A stretch of 64,000 nucleotides of DNA from Lactuca virosa (lineage: Eukaryota; Streptophyta; Magnoliopsida; Asterales; Asteraceae). A model generated the notes under the pieces. That model was not told the DNA's origin, made no database searches, and was given only the letters and a program-made list of their open reading frames with translations. Position numbers and translations under genes: made by a program. The stretch spans positions 243,435,115-243,499,114 of the forward strand of contig CAKMRJ010005523.1 of the NCBI GenBank assembly GCA_928212115.1, written 5' to 3'. Positions 43,735 through 55,731 of the stretch are shown piece by piece; position 1 is the stretch's first letter, and every line of letters begins with the position of its first letter.

Positions 43735-45043
43735 TCATACTTTATGATATATTTCATAAGTAATAAATATTATTTCCACAAAGAAGAAATTCCCAGTTAG
43801 TAACATATGACGAAGAATGTCATTCATCAACATCCAATTCCCAAAAGCTCCAAGCTTCAGTTGATGTATTAAGGTAATTTTATCAATTATCCCTTTGTTA
43901 CAGACATCGTGTTGAACATGAGCCTTGGATCGCAATAAATCTCATTTGTAATTCGACTTTGGGTAACGCGCGTTAGATGTCTAACTCTCAACACATAAGA
44001 GGAACAAATCCCATCTTGACTACATAAGCCTCTTGCATAGTTCAAACCATACCCGAAAATGAATTTTATAACTGCCCGGTTAAGGAACAACATTTGGTCA
44101 TATCAAAGCACAACACTCCGAATTTTGGAAGACTTGTAATTTTGATTGATATAATTGGTTTAAAAAAATCAATACAATATATGATTGTTCTTCATATATT
44201 AACTTTCATATCAATTTATCAACTTTTCTATTTAACCCTAGGTTTTTGGTCAAAACACTAGTCCTACAACCTCGTTACTCACAAAATCATAAGATTCAAG
44301 CCAACTAAGAAAGATTATTAATCAAATCTCAATTAAACTCAGCAATAAACAGAAAAGAAGTGGTCATTAACATAAAAGGTTCTCTTAACAAGAAACCATA
44401 ATAAATAAGCAACACATATTATGCAAGATCATCTATTCTAAACAAAAGTTAAGGTATTTTGCCCATAACTACTGGATACAAACTGGTAAAAACGAAAATC
44501 ACTTTGACAAACATGATTAAATCACAGTAATTAAGCAATTAAGAGTAATGTTGCCTTTAGATCTCTTCAAAATAAAGCTTCATAACGATTTATGCACTCC
44601 AAAACCTCCAAGGGATGTTTCTGGTCTCCAAAAGTCGTCAAAAACTTCCAGCATAAGTTAGGTTTGAGAGCCAAAACGAAATATATATAGTTGCCAAAAA
44701 TCACCTCCCACACCGTGGCAAATCGGCTCCACGACATGGCGACTGCTTAAAACGCATATCCAACAAGGCATTATCAGATCGTGAAAAACCAACATTCCAC
44801 GACGTGGCTAGGGATCCCCACGCCGTAGTCTTTATATTTCTTGATATCTTTTGACCTCGATTGACTTGGTCCAAAATTCCAGCTTCCAGCTCCGCAATTG
44901 CTTCCTTTTGATCCCAAGCATGTCTTCGCTGCTACAAAATAGAATTTAAACAAATTAAGTATCTTTTGTTCTATAATAAGAATAACTGTAGGTAGAAGTA
45001 TTAAGAAAATGCACAGAATATATGATTAAATATGCACATATCA
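43735..45043 (-). other. Unassigned repeat-like sequence, no gene seen
   Basis: No coding motif. 43735-44130 resembles untranslated copia sequence. 44650-44900 holds CCACGACGTGG and CCACGACATGG palindromes, then TTTTGACCTCGATTGACTTGG, the same palindrome-then-TTGAC order as the LTRs of B and D. It may be a fragment of another LTR. Its boundaries could not be set. Confidence 0.35.
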
Positions 45044-45282
45044 CGCAACATGTTGGACCATGTTGCTCCAAGTTGCTCCAAGTTACTCCAAGTTGCTCCA
45101 AACCCCCTTTTATATGATCCATTAAATTGGCACTTGATATGGTCCTTTGTCAAATGATCCAAAGCCATCTTAGACGATATGTTCCTTTGTCACATGCTCC
45201 ATGATCCTAAAGTGCTCCATTGAGTTCTAAGTGCTCCAAATGCTCCATGAGAATGCTCCAAATGCTCGTGCCACATTTAACA
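45044..45282 (-). repeat. 3' LTR of element H, truncated
   Basis: Matches 55493-55731 (GCAACATGTTGGACC through CACATTTAACA) with several substitutions and lacks the first about 850 bases of the LTR. Confidence 0.85.
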
Positions 45283-45367
45283 ATATCTACCTTGACTTAA
45301 GCATCCAATCAACTCCACCTTAAACAAGAACTTCCTCTCCCTTTCTGCCAATAAGCCCCGAAGGGGC

Positions 45368-47189
45368 TTACCTTCTACGAACATCAACCAAGTCCAAGCA
45401 AAGCATGAACTTCTCTCTGGGAAACGACCTTGTCATCATGTCTTTCGGATTCTCCTTGGCACCAAAATTTTGAATGCATAACCTGTCATAGAACAAGATA
45501 GGTTTATCCACCTTCAAAAGAAGACTTTGAACGAGACAATCCGCCAACGATCTACTTATCACCAGATCACTTTCATGGTTCGAGTCTATCAATCCAACCA
45601 AGTCCGTATGTCATGCATAGGCACCATACAACAGACAAACATCAAGTGTTCCCTTCAAGTATCGAAAGATCCACTTCACCACTTCCCAATGAGCTTTTCC
45701 CCGATTGCCTCGAAACGCCAAATAACTACCAACAACTTTGGGCAAATCACAATAGAACGACTGCAAGAATTTTTTCAATATAGTGAGAAATGTATAACCA
45801 TCATGCTCTTCTCTATATCCGAATCTCCATCCGTGAGATCTTATTTTCAGCTCCTAAATCGTTCATCAGAAACTCATTTTCCAAAAGCTTCATCAAGTTT
45901 TTTCGTGGCATTAGCATCACCAAACACTGCTTCCCTGGGTTGTTAAAGGGATTCCTCATGTCTATGTTGTTTTATGCCATCCTGTTGTTCATCGTTTATG
46001 ATAAAACCATGTAGGGTTTCTGTTTCAAACTCCACCTTCTTGATACATGTTGATCGTTCCCCGCAAAACTTGTACCACATCCTCTCTGGTTACACATAAT
46101 AGATTTAAAGGTCACATCTCTGCTAATAGCAAATTTTGGAGTCTTTCCTTCTTCTGTATGCCACAGACGATAACCTTTCCCTCCATATGCTTATCCTAGA
46201 AATATGCACTTCATTGACCTTGGCTCCGGTTTACCAACATTCACACGAGTGTAAGAAGGGCATCAAAAAATTCATAAACAAGAATTATAAGTTGGTTTTC
46301 CAGACCACACCTGTTGAGGAGTCTTACAATCAATTGTAGTTGATGGAGATCTATTCGCCAGATAGCAAGTAGTGTTGAATGCTTCCACCCGGAATTGCTC
46401 TGATAAATCAGCAAATAATCGGATGCACTGAGCATGCTCCACTAGTGTTTGGTTCATCTGTTCTGCCACTTCGCTTTGTTGTGGTGTTTTTTGTATAGTG
46501 TGATGCCTCACTATACCTTCTGTTTTTTTGCAGAAGTTGTCAAACGAAGCCTTACAGAAGTCCAACCCATTTTTTGTTTTGAGTGACCTGGCATGGTTCC
46601 CCGTTTGTTTCTCAACCATGGTATTTCACTCCTTGAATCTCCCCAACACTTCATCTTGGTCCTTTTTCTTCATAAATTACGCACAACTCTTCCTTGAGTA
46701 ATCATCGATAAAATACGCAAAGTATTAACATCCACATGAGACTTTATAAGAGAGGGACCCCACATATCTGAGTGAACACACTCGAGGATCTCCTTTCTTG
46801 AGTGTTGAACCGAACTGAACTTCACCCTGCGTTGTATCTCTTGTACACAAGCTTTACCAGGTGTAGCATTTACAATTGCATCCCCACCAAAAAACCCCTT
46901 CTCAATCACATGTCCCAACTTATGATGCCACAACTTTCTTTCATCATCATACTGATCCAAGGATTGGGATACAGTCACCGTTACCCTAATCGTCCTGCCT
47001 TCCACAATATAAATCTCATGATTCTTCTTCCCTTTCATAACTACAAGAGCACCCTTGGAAACTCTTAACAAATCACCATCTCCAAAATACTTCAATCCAT
47101 CCTTCGCCAAAGTTCCAAGAGAAATCAAATTCTTTCAAAGCTCCGGGACAAACCAACAATCCAGTTTCCTAACCATACCATCATGTATC
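45368..47189 (-). pseudogene. pol: Element H pol remnant (pre-integrase to RNase H), internally deleted
   Basis: In element order: NLISLGTLAKDG (pre-integrase), LWHHKLGHVIE, VHSDMWGPS (first integrase Asp), LKTKNGLDF (where LRTDNGLEF is usual: the second catalytic Asp is Lys), PQQSEVAEQMNQTL (Glu kept), EPRSMKCIFLG and KFAISRDVTF (integrase C-terminus). Reverse transcriptase is mostly deleted; only NDLGAENKISRMEI and a WIFRYLKGTLD segment remain. RNase H ends with AKENPKDMMTRSFPREK at about 45368-45601. Several frameshifts. Copia proteins of the same order in related elements are one polyprotein. Confidence 0.85.
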
Positions 47190-47954
47190 TGATGGGTTTT
47201 CAGCATTCTAACACTCCTATGGTGTACATGCAACCCTAGAAACCTTGGATCTATGTTTGACTAAGATACATGCAAATAATTATTTTTCCAAGGTTCTTAT
47301 CCTAACTAGCATGGCATGGGGTACTTAAATCAAATAAAACTAGTAGAATTACTTACCTTGTAGTAGTAGTTGATTGCTTGGAGTTTGAGAGCCTAGCACC
47401 AATAATGTGGATGCCTTAAATGGAAGTCACAAATCACCACAAACTTGGAAACTTGAGAGAATAGTCACAAACTTCTTGAAATCGGCCCTCTTAGTTTACA
47501 CACATCAACTAGTCCAATTTCAAGAACCAAAGCCTCCTTTATATAGTGTGGTGGATTAGGGTTACATCCATGTAAACCCTAATACCCATGTCTTTTCATT
47601 TCCATGAGATCCATGGGTTAACGCTCCATGGAGTATCCATGGACTTTCCATGCAAGCCTAGCCCATTCCAAATAAGCATTAGCCCACACTATATAAATAC
47701 AAGAGCCCATATTTAATTAGTCATACTTTTGATCTCTAAATTAATTCTAAATTAATTATAGATCAACACTAATTAAATAATATGATTTTATATTAATATA
47801 TTAGAACTTATAATATATTAATAAATCATAACTTATACTATTCTCAAAAGATTATCCGTAAATTGTTCGGGTGAAGTGCAACCCAAATGGACCATGCCGG
47901 GTCGGGTCAAGTACATACCAAATATAGTTATGGACTTAGACACTATATCCAACA
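47190..47954 (-). repeat. 3' LTR of element G (765 bp)
   Basis: Minus ends TGTTGGATATAG and AAAACCCATCA. A CTATATAAAGGAGG TATA box (minus) lies near 47525-47538. It is the only complete LTR of G in the window. Confidence 0.92.
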
Positions 47955-47968
47955 GTCTCCCACTTGGA
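47955..47968 (-). other. Polypurine tract of element G
   Basis: The minus strand reads CCAAGTGGGAGACTG just before TGTTGGATATAG, as in many plant copia elements. Confidence 0.85.
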
Positions 47969-48770
47969 TAAGTCTAATAACTATAGTTGCAAGTATGACT
48001 TCAGGAACCGATCAGCAATCGTAGCTCTTTAAACTCTGTTGAACTATGAAGCGCCATTTTAGATAAGTGATCATATAATCCTCTGTTCTAGATATCAGCC
48101 GGACAAATACATGGAACATGGTCTTGCTTATTGTCCAGCATTTGTTTCCCGATTTCTGATTTGTTTGACATAGAACTTAACTGAACACATCAATTTAGTT
48201 CTGACCGGGCCCGGTACATAGGTCAAAACAAAATCATCGAGGGGCCCAGATATCGCTTCTAATCCTAGAAGGAACAGATAAACTTCGACTCATATGTTTG
48301 CTCTACTACTTGTTGAACTACACACAAAGGCACGGTTTATAACATCGAGTTACCAATGCGTTTTCATGCAATCAATGCATAACCAACTCTAGGTTTGAAG
48401 ACTTATATGATATTACCGTCTCACGATCACTCGAGATAAATTCCATGAAGTGATACAAGTGAGCGTGGGTTGAATCCAATACTCAGAACTTATGAGCACT
48501 CATGAGTGTTGTAGCCCCGCTTTGTCTAACATCTTAGACCTCTACAAGCCAACCCATGACAGTCTTGATTCATATCTACTTCCAACATATGACCGACTGT
48601 GGAGAGTTTGAATAATATGATATAAACCATAACATAATTATTCTGGAAGTCAAAACATGCAAAAAGAAATAATAGTAAACGATTGACAAGAGATAGCAAC
48701 ACTTTACTCATAAATAACAGCTTTTATTTATCATCAAATGTCAATTACATTTTACAAATTTCAAGATTAT
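47969..48770 (-). other. 3' untranslated region of element G
   Basis: About 800 bases between the pol stop and the polypurine tract with no coding motif. Long 3' untranslated stretches are known in copia elements. A short minus frame (48526-48711) is not supported by any motif. Confidence 0.6.
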
Positions 48771-51700
48771 CTAACTACTAAAACTAATATCATCCTTCAG
48801 CCCTATGCTCCGAGCATGCTGGAGATGCTTAGCCCGAGTCAGTCCCTTCGTGAGGGGATCTTTTGGGTTCTCATCCGATGATACCCTCTTTGCCACGAGG
48901 ATTCCTTCTTCTATTCGATGTCTGATGAAGTGATATTTTCTGTCAATGTGTCTGGATCTCCCATGATCTCTTGGTTCCTTGGCTAAGGCAACCGCACTAT
49001 TGCTGTCACAGAAAATCTCCATTGGCTCCTTTATAGCTGGTACAACTCCAAGGTCTCCGATGAAGTTCTTTAGCCATATAGCCTCCTTTGCTGCCTCGCT
49101 TGCTGCTATATACTCTGATTCACAAGTGGAATCAGCCACTGTCTCCTGCTTGGAACTTTTCCAAGTAATTGCCCCTCCGTTTAGAGTAAAGACCCAGCCC
49201 GACTGAGAGCGGAAATTATCCCTGTCAGTCTGAAAGCTAGCATCACTGTACCCTACAACTCTCAAGTCCTCACTGCCACCGAGGGTAAGGACCCAGTCCT
49301 TAGTCCTCCGTAGGTACTTGAGGATATTCTTTACCGCAGTCCAGTGTGCCTTGCCAGGGTTCCCCTGATACCTGCTAACCATGCTCAAAGCAAAGGCTAC
49401 ATCAGGTCGAGTACACGTCATAGCATACATGATCGATCCTACAGCTGAAGCATAAGGTATTCGACTCATTTCTGCTATCTCAGCCTCAGTACTAGGGCTT
49501 TGTGTCTTACTCAATCTGGCGTTACTCTGGATGGGTAACTCTCCTTTCTTGGAGTTATGCATGTTGAACCTTTTCAACACTTTGTCCACATAGGTGCTTT
49601 GACTAAGTCCAATTAGTCTTTTACTCATGTTCTCAAAATCCTTATCCCTAGGATATAGGCAGCTTCTCCAAGGTCCTTCATAGCGAAACACTTCCCAAGC
49701 CAGGACTTTACTTCCTGCAGGGTTGGGATGTCATTTCCTATGAGTAGTATGTCATCCACATACAGTACCAAAAAGCTGACTATACTCCCACTAGCCTTGA
49801 TATAGACACAAGATTCATCTTCACTCCTTGAAAAGCCAAATTCTTTGACTTTCTCATCAAAGCAAAGATTCCATCTGCGAGGTGCCTGTTTTAATCCATA
49901 AATGGATTTCTCGAGCTTACACACTCTACTGGGGTACTCTGTACTGACAAAACCCTCTGGCTGAACCATGTAAACATCTTCAACCAACTTTCCATTAAGG
50001 AAAGCGGTTTTGACATCCATTTGCCATATTTCATAATCATGAAATGCAGCAATGGCTAACAGAACCCTAATAGACTTAATCTTGGCCACTGGTGAAAAGG
50101 TCTCATCATAATCAACTCCCGGAGTTTGAGAATAACCCTTTGCAACCAGTCGTGCCTTATAAGTGTGTACATTACCATCCATGTCGGTCTTCTTCTTGAA
50201 GATCCATTTGCACCCAACTATCTTACGATCAGGTACATTGTCAACCAAGTTCCAAACTTGATTGTCATACATGGACTGTATCTCGCTATCCATAGCCTCT
50301 TTCCATTTAGCAGCCTCAGGGCCTGCCATGGCTTCCGTGTAGCTGTTAGGCTCATCCAGATTTACCAGTGTGTTATCACTGATAAGTGTCTCACCTTCTG
50401 CAGTAATATGAAAACCATAATAATGCTCAGGTGCATTCCTAACTCTGGTGGAACGCCTCAGAGGTATAGATTCTTCAGTCGGCTCAACAGGAGTTTCCTC
50501 CTCAGGTTGAGGGCTAGGGTTTGAGGTTCCTTCACCACTTGACTCTTGAATTTCCTCAAGGTCAATTTGCCTCCCACTGTCTCCTTGGCTCATGAATTCT
50601 CTCTCTCGAAAGAATCCTCTTCTTGCTACAAAGACCACATTATCACTGGGTCTGTAGAAGATGTAACCAAAGGATTTCTGTGGGTAGCCGATGAAAATAC
50701 ACCTTTCGCTTCGGGGTTCGAGCTTATCGTGAGTCTCGCGTCTCACGAAAGCCTCGCAACCCCAAATCTTGATGTGGTCTAGATTGGAAACTTTTCCAGT
50801 CCACACCTCGTGAGGTGTTTTGGCAACCTTCTTTGTAGGGACTAGATTAAGGATATGGGCGGCAGTCTCTAAGGCATACCCCCAAAATGAGATTGGTAGC
50901 GAAGCTCGACTCATCATGGAACGAACCATGTCCAACAAGGTCCGATTGCGCCTCTCAGCTACACCATTCAACTGTGGTGTCCTAGGAGGTGTCAATTGTG
51001 AGACAATCCCACATTCCTTAAGATAGTCAAGGAACTCAGTACTAAGATACTCACCACCACGATCGGATCGAAGCATCTTAATGTTCCTGCCCAACTGATT
51101 CTCCACTTCTTGCTTAAACTCTTTGAATTTCTCAAAGGTTTCTGACTTATGCTTGATTAGGTAGACATATCCATATCTACTAAAATCATCAGTAAAAGTC
51201 ACATAGAACCGATTAGCATCTCTTGTGGCGGTTCTGAAGGGTCCACACACATCCGTGTGTATGAGGTCCAACAAACCTTCACCCCTAGCACAAGTGCCAG
51301 TAAAAGGTGACTTTGTCATTTTACCAAGCAAACAAGATTCACAACTATCATCTGACTTTAGGTCAAATGACTCCAAGACTCCATCCTTTTGGAGTTGGCC
51401 TATGCGTTTCTTGCTTACATGTCCAAGACGACAATGCCATAAGGATGCTTTATCTAAGCTAGTGGAAGAGTTAATACACAATACATTATTTCCTAGATTA
51501 TCTACAACAGATACAGTTTCATACACGCCATCACAAGGTAATGCTTTAAAATAAAGAACATTATTAAAGAAAGCATCAATACTACCATTATTATTATCAA
51601 AATAAAAGGTAAAACCTTGTTTATACAATGCATGAAAGGAAATAACATTTCTTGCCATTTCTGGCGAATAATAACATTTATTCAAATCTAATGTAAACCC

Positions 51701-52810
51701 ACTATTTAGCACTAAGGAATAAACTCCTATCTTGGTGACAGGTGAAGCTTTCCTGTTTCCCATGATCAAGTTTATCTTTCCCTGCTCCACATTCTCACTT
51801 CTTTTTAGTCCCTGCAAATCACAACATATGTGAATACCACAACCTGTATCAAGGACCCAAGACTTAGAATGAGGTGAGTTATTAGACAATATAGTGTATA
51901 TACCTGCATGGTTGGGTTTTACTTTCCCATCCTTCAAATCTTGCTGGTACTTTGGGCAGTTTCGCTTCCAGTGCGACTTTTCATGGCAATAGAAGCATTC
52001 AGCCTCATTAGGGTTAGCAGAAGGAGTGACAAAACCTTTCTTGGTTTTGCTTGAAGAGGAGCCTTCAAGGGTCTTACCCTTGGTACCCTTAGAAGGGTTC
52101 TTTCTCTTCTTCCCTTTGCCATGCCCGATTGCCAAGACATTGGCCGCAGTTGGAGTAGGAGTAGGAGTAGTAACAACCGACTTACCCTTTAGACCACTTT
52201 CGGCGGTCTTCAAGAGTCCTTGAAGTTTGCTGAGGGTGACTTCTTCCTTGTTCATGTGATATGTCATGCGGAATTGATCATAACACGATGGCAAGGAGTG
52301 CAAAATGATGTCTATTGCTAACTCCTCAGGGAAGTTCACATTCAGCTTCAGTAAACGGTCCACATACCTTTGCATTTTCTGCATGTGGCCCGTGATGGGT
52401 TCACCATCCTTCATTCGGGTTGTTATCATGGAGGAGATTATTTCATATCGCTCTTGACGAGCACTTTGATGGTAGCGGTCCATCAAGTCCTGGTGCATCT
52501 CAAAAGGATAATAGTCCTCATAGGACTTTTGGAGCTCGGCTGTCATGGTGGCCATCATGATGCATGCCACTTTTGTAGCATCTCTTTCATGTACCTCATA
52601 TTCAGCAAGCTCTTCAGGAGTAGCAGTTGGCTCGGGTACCTTCAGCTCCTTGTCGAGAACATATTCTTTGTTCTCATACCGAGTGACCATCCTGATGTTT
52701 CTGATCCAATCTGTAAAGTTGGACCCATCAAAGATGACTCTCCCACAAAGATTCATGAGAGAGAAGGAGCTAGTAGGGTTTGAGCCAGAAGCATTGTTAT
52801 TGGAAGACAT
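48771..52810 (-). pseudogene. gag-pol: Element G copia gag-pol polyprotein with one frameshift
   Basis: From ATG at 52810 a 1061-codon frame holds Gag/UBN2 (about 20-210), a zinc knuckle CFYCHEKSHWKRNC (272-285), aspartic protease DTG (321-323), HHCC pre-integrase (H459, H464, C490, C493), integrase with D520, D583, E619 (DX35E), and reverse transcriptase with D932 and YVDD (1017-1020). Near 49640 the frame breaks inside GIRILR, one base short of continuing into SKRLIGLSQSTYVDKVLKRF. RNase H follows in the next frame (to 48771), with YSDASF, CESEYIAA and FCDSNSAV, and ends KHLQHARSIGLKDD. All catalytic residues inspected are present. The proteins package the RNA and make and insert the cDNA copy; this copy would need the frameshift bypassed. 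Confidence 0.93.
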
Positions 52811-54111
52811 CTGAAAAGAAGAGGGAATAGATTAGATTAGATATAGAGATAGTCCTTAACAAAACACCCAAATGTAATATTAAGGCTAGGAACCAACACA
52901 ATATTTTATAACTTAGAAGAGGGATGCCGTAATCTAAGCTATAAGATATTTGAAGGTAGGTGAATGACGATTCACCAATTTCCACCATGAAAAACGAAAT
53001 ATTTAATTAGGTTTTAATTGGTTTAGAAACTCCTAGATTCTTTGAGATTCATTGAACTTTCTTCATGGCATGTTTCAATCTCGAGTGTGCCCTTCAAGTT
53101 TTGTGACTGGGATGCCGAGGATCACAAAACAAGGTGTGAAGTAACCATGCAAATTACTTGGTACCCTTAATGTATTACCCCTCAATCGATGTGCCGGTTA
53201 ACCACACACGCTCCATCGATACTATGATAAACATTAAGTCACCCTTTACCTACCTTGTTAAGTTCAAGTTAGTGTGCCGGTTAACCACACACACTCCACT
53301 AATGACTTAAACAAATGTAAAGTGTAATTTCATGGATTAGCACCTTATTCACATTTTCCTAAAATAACTAAGATTGGGAATTCAATAAAGTTTAGTTACT
53401 TTAGTATTATCATTATACTTTTAATGAGAATTTATAAGTCCTTGTCCTACCCGTTCGGCTAACGACCCTCCACCGATCAAGGAAGCGGTGGGTGAGAGTG
53501 GACACCCATTAAGTTGCCATTTTATAGGCAACAACCTTATACCCCCCTTATAGACCGGCTTCGTGAATGAGGCGTACTAGCGGTAAGACGACTTGATCTT
53601 ATACATATATAAATATTATTAAACTTATAATATTATAAAGTATAAGGGTTGAATTTTAACTTTTAAAATTCTAGGGGTTGGAACTAAAGTTTTTAATATG
53701 ACTTTACATGTTCCAAAACTTGAGGGCAAGTTTTGTAAACTTTCAAAACTTTTCATTTCTCATAACTTATGAGTTAATGGTTATTAAAAATGAAGACTCT
53801 TCATTTTTTGTAACCTATGTGTTCTTTTAATGGTTATCTATAAATGTGACTTTTGGTTATCCATAACTTAAGAACTAGTTATGGACTCCATTAAAACACA
53901 TAAAGATCAAGAATTAATCTAATCAATTATTAGCACATAATTTCTATGATCTTCTAAACTCATATGTTTATGAATGTTCATATCAAAAATTTCAAGAATC
54001 GTAAGTACATATACAAAACTTGAAATTTTGATACGAGCTTTTGAACAAAACTTCGATTTTCAAGTTTTTTTTTTTTTTTTTTTTTGCATCAAGTATCAAA
54101 TAAACAAACCA
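52811..54111 (-). other. Leader of element G
   Basis: 1.3-kb untranslated leader. It contains two near-identical segments GTGTGCCGGTTAACCACACA (trimmed; plus strand about 53190-53210 and 53272-53292, each next to a CTCCA..GAT/AAT stretch) and a run of about 24 T at 54066-54085. It is also present, with indels, in the partial copy at 63529-64000. Confidence 0.65.
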
Positions 54112-54124
54112 GGCTCTGATACCA
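54112..54124 (-). other. Primer-binding site of element G
   Basis: The minus strand reads TGGTATCAGAGCC one base inside the LTR end. Confidence 0.9.
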
Positions 54125-54125
54125 C

Positions 54126-54625
54126 TGATGGGTTTTCAGCATTCTAACACTCCTATGGTGTACATGCAACCCTAGAAACCTTGGATCTATGTTTGACTAA
54201 GATACATGCAAATAATTATTTTTCCAAGGTTCTTATCCTAACTAGCATGGCATGGGGTACTTAAATCAAATAAAACTAGTAGAATTACTTACCTTGTAGT
54301 AGTAGTTGATTGCTTGGAGTTTGAGAGCCTAGCACCAATAATGTGGATGCCTCAAATGGAAGTCACAAATCACCACAAACTTGGAAACTTGAGAGAATAG
54401 TCACAACTTCTTGAAATCGCCCTCTTAGTTTACACACATCAACTAGTGCAATTTCAAGAACCAAAGCCTCCTTTATATAGTGTGGTGGATTAGGGTTACA
54501 TCCATGTAAACCCTAATACCCATGTCTTTTCATTTCCATGAGATCCATGGGTTAAAGCTCCATGGAGTATCCATGGACTTTCCATGCAAGCCTAGCCCAT
54601 TCCAAATAAGCATTAGCCCACACTA
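54126..54625 (-). repeat. 5' LTR of element G, truncated
   Basis: Aligns with 47190-47688. It ends at GCCCACACTA, where the 3' LTR continues TATAAATAC; the missing 265 bases are the LTR start. The break is directly followed by element H's primer site. Confidence 0.9.
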
Positions 54626-54631
54626 ACCATA

Positions 54632-54643
54632 GCTCTGATACCA
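54632..54643 (-). other. Primer-binding site of element H
   Basis: The minus strand reads TGGTATCAGAGC then TATGGT, which is the start of the internal region of H. Confidence 0.8.
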
Positions 54644-54927
54644 CTTGTTATGAAAAACAGACGATACTTGTCAAGACTCAGAACAAATTCGATGCAACTT
54701 TCTAACTTCTGATGACCCTTGTTAGGAAGTAATGTGGATAACAAGCAAAACTAAAAGCACACAAAGACACAATATTTATGGGGTTCGGTCAACATGACCT
54801 ACGTCTACAGGTAAGAGGGGAGTATTCTTTATTTTAGAGTTCTCAAACAAAGGTTACAAGTACAATTCACTAGAGATTCATTCTACTCACTAAAGATACA
54901 AAAGACAAAATGACTTAGAATGCATCA

Positions 54928-54936
54928 CTATTTATA
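54928..54936 (-). promoter_or_regulatory. TATA box of the element H LTR
   Basis: The minus strand reads TATAAATAG, a close match to the plant TATA consensus, about 800 bases from the LTR start. Confidence 0.6.
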
Positions 54937-55394
54937 CTTGAGGGGTTAGACCTAGAACCCTACTAAGCCAAGCTCATTGGCCCATAGGCCCATGAATGGT
55001 GTCAACCAGTCATTAATTTCCATGCAACATCTTCTGTAACATTCTTCCATGTCATACAACCATAAGCATCAGCAACACAAATGATGGAGCACCTTGAGCC
55101 ATAGTGGTACAACATGAACACTAGTGACCCAACATCCATCATGGTGCACAATATGGTGTATTCCTTGAGCATCACCAACTTCTGATCAACACAGAGGACT
55201 TCATAACATACATAACTCATCAGAAATATCATGGATCATCAAGAAACCAAGTTGGCGCATCTTCACCAAGATGGCGCAACATGTATGATGTTGGCCCATC
55301 TTATGCAAGAATAGCGCAACATCCTTCATGGTTGGCTCAACATCTCACAAAGGTGGTGAAACTTCTCCTTGATGGTTCAATTTCTTCATGTTGG

Positions 55395-55545
55395 TCTAAC
55401 ATCTTCACTTATCACAACATCTTCACTTGGATCAACATCTTTACTTGGTTCAACATCTTCACTTGGCTCAACATCTTCATGGCGCAACATGTTGGACCAT
55501 GTTGCTCCAAGTTGCTCCAAGTTTCTCCAAGTCACTCCAAGTTAT
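55395..55545. repeat. Short tandem repeats in the element H LTR U3
   Basis: An 18-19-base unit (CAACATCTTCACTTGG type) recurs about five times at 55395-55485, followed by an 11-base unit (GTTGCTCCAA) repeated about four times at 55499-55545. The region 55560-55720 also repeats TTCGTTCCTTTG and AGTGCTCCA. Confidence 0.8.
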
Positions 55546-55731
55546 TCTAAACCCCCTTTTAGATGATCCGTTCCTTTGGCACTTGATTCGTTCCTTTGTC
55601 AGATGATCCAAAGCAATCTCAGATGATTCGTTCCTTTGTCACATGCTCTATGAACTTCAAGTGCTCCATTGAGTTCTAAGTGCTCCAAATGCTCCACGAG
55701 AATTCTCCAAATGCTCGAGTCACATTTAACA

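Larger units (their letters stand above)
47190..54625 (-). mobile_element. Element G: nearly intact Ty1/copia retrotransposon
   Basis: Minus strand: 5' LTR (54625-54126, truncated), primer site, leader, gag-pol (52810-48771), 3' untranslated part, polypurine tract, 3' LTR (47954-47190). The 500 bp shared by the LTRs differ at only a handful of positions by eye, so the insertion is young compared with its neighbours. It is inserted in element H. The coding region has one frameshift. The missing start of the 5' LTR, which also removes the target duplication, would stop transcription from its own promoter as a normal element. Confidence 0.93.
45044..55731 (-). mobile_element. Element H: broken Ty1/copia retrotransposon carrying element G
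   Basis: Minus-strand element with a 5' LTR (55731-54646), primer site (54643-54632), pol remnants (47189-45368) and a truncated 3' LTR (45282-45044). The two LTR pieces match over about 240 bp. Element G sits inside H's pre-integrase sequence. Gag of H and part of G's 5' LTR are gone at 54625/54626, so a deletion spanned that junction. Confidence 0.82.
54646..55731 (-). repeat. 5' LTR of element H (1086 bp)
   Basis: Plus ends TGTTATGAAAAA and CACATTTAACA. A CAAGTATAAATAG TATA box (minus) lies at about 54928-54940. The U3 half is dense with short tandem repeats (55395-55720). The last 240 bases match the truncated 3' LTR at 45044-45282. Confidence 0.88.

Noticed and set aside
50126..51554. 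Plus-strand frames of 68-132 codons opposite element G pol
   Set aside because: Antisense to a well-supported gag-pol frame.
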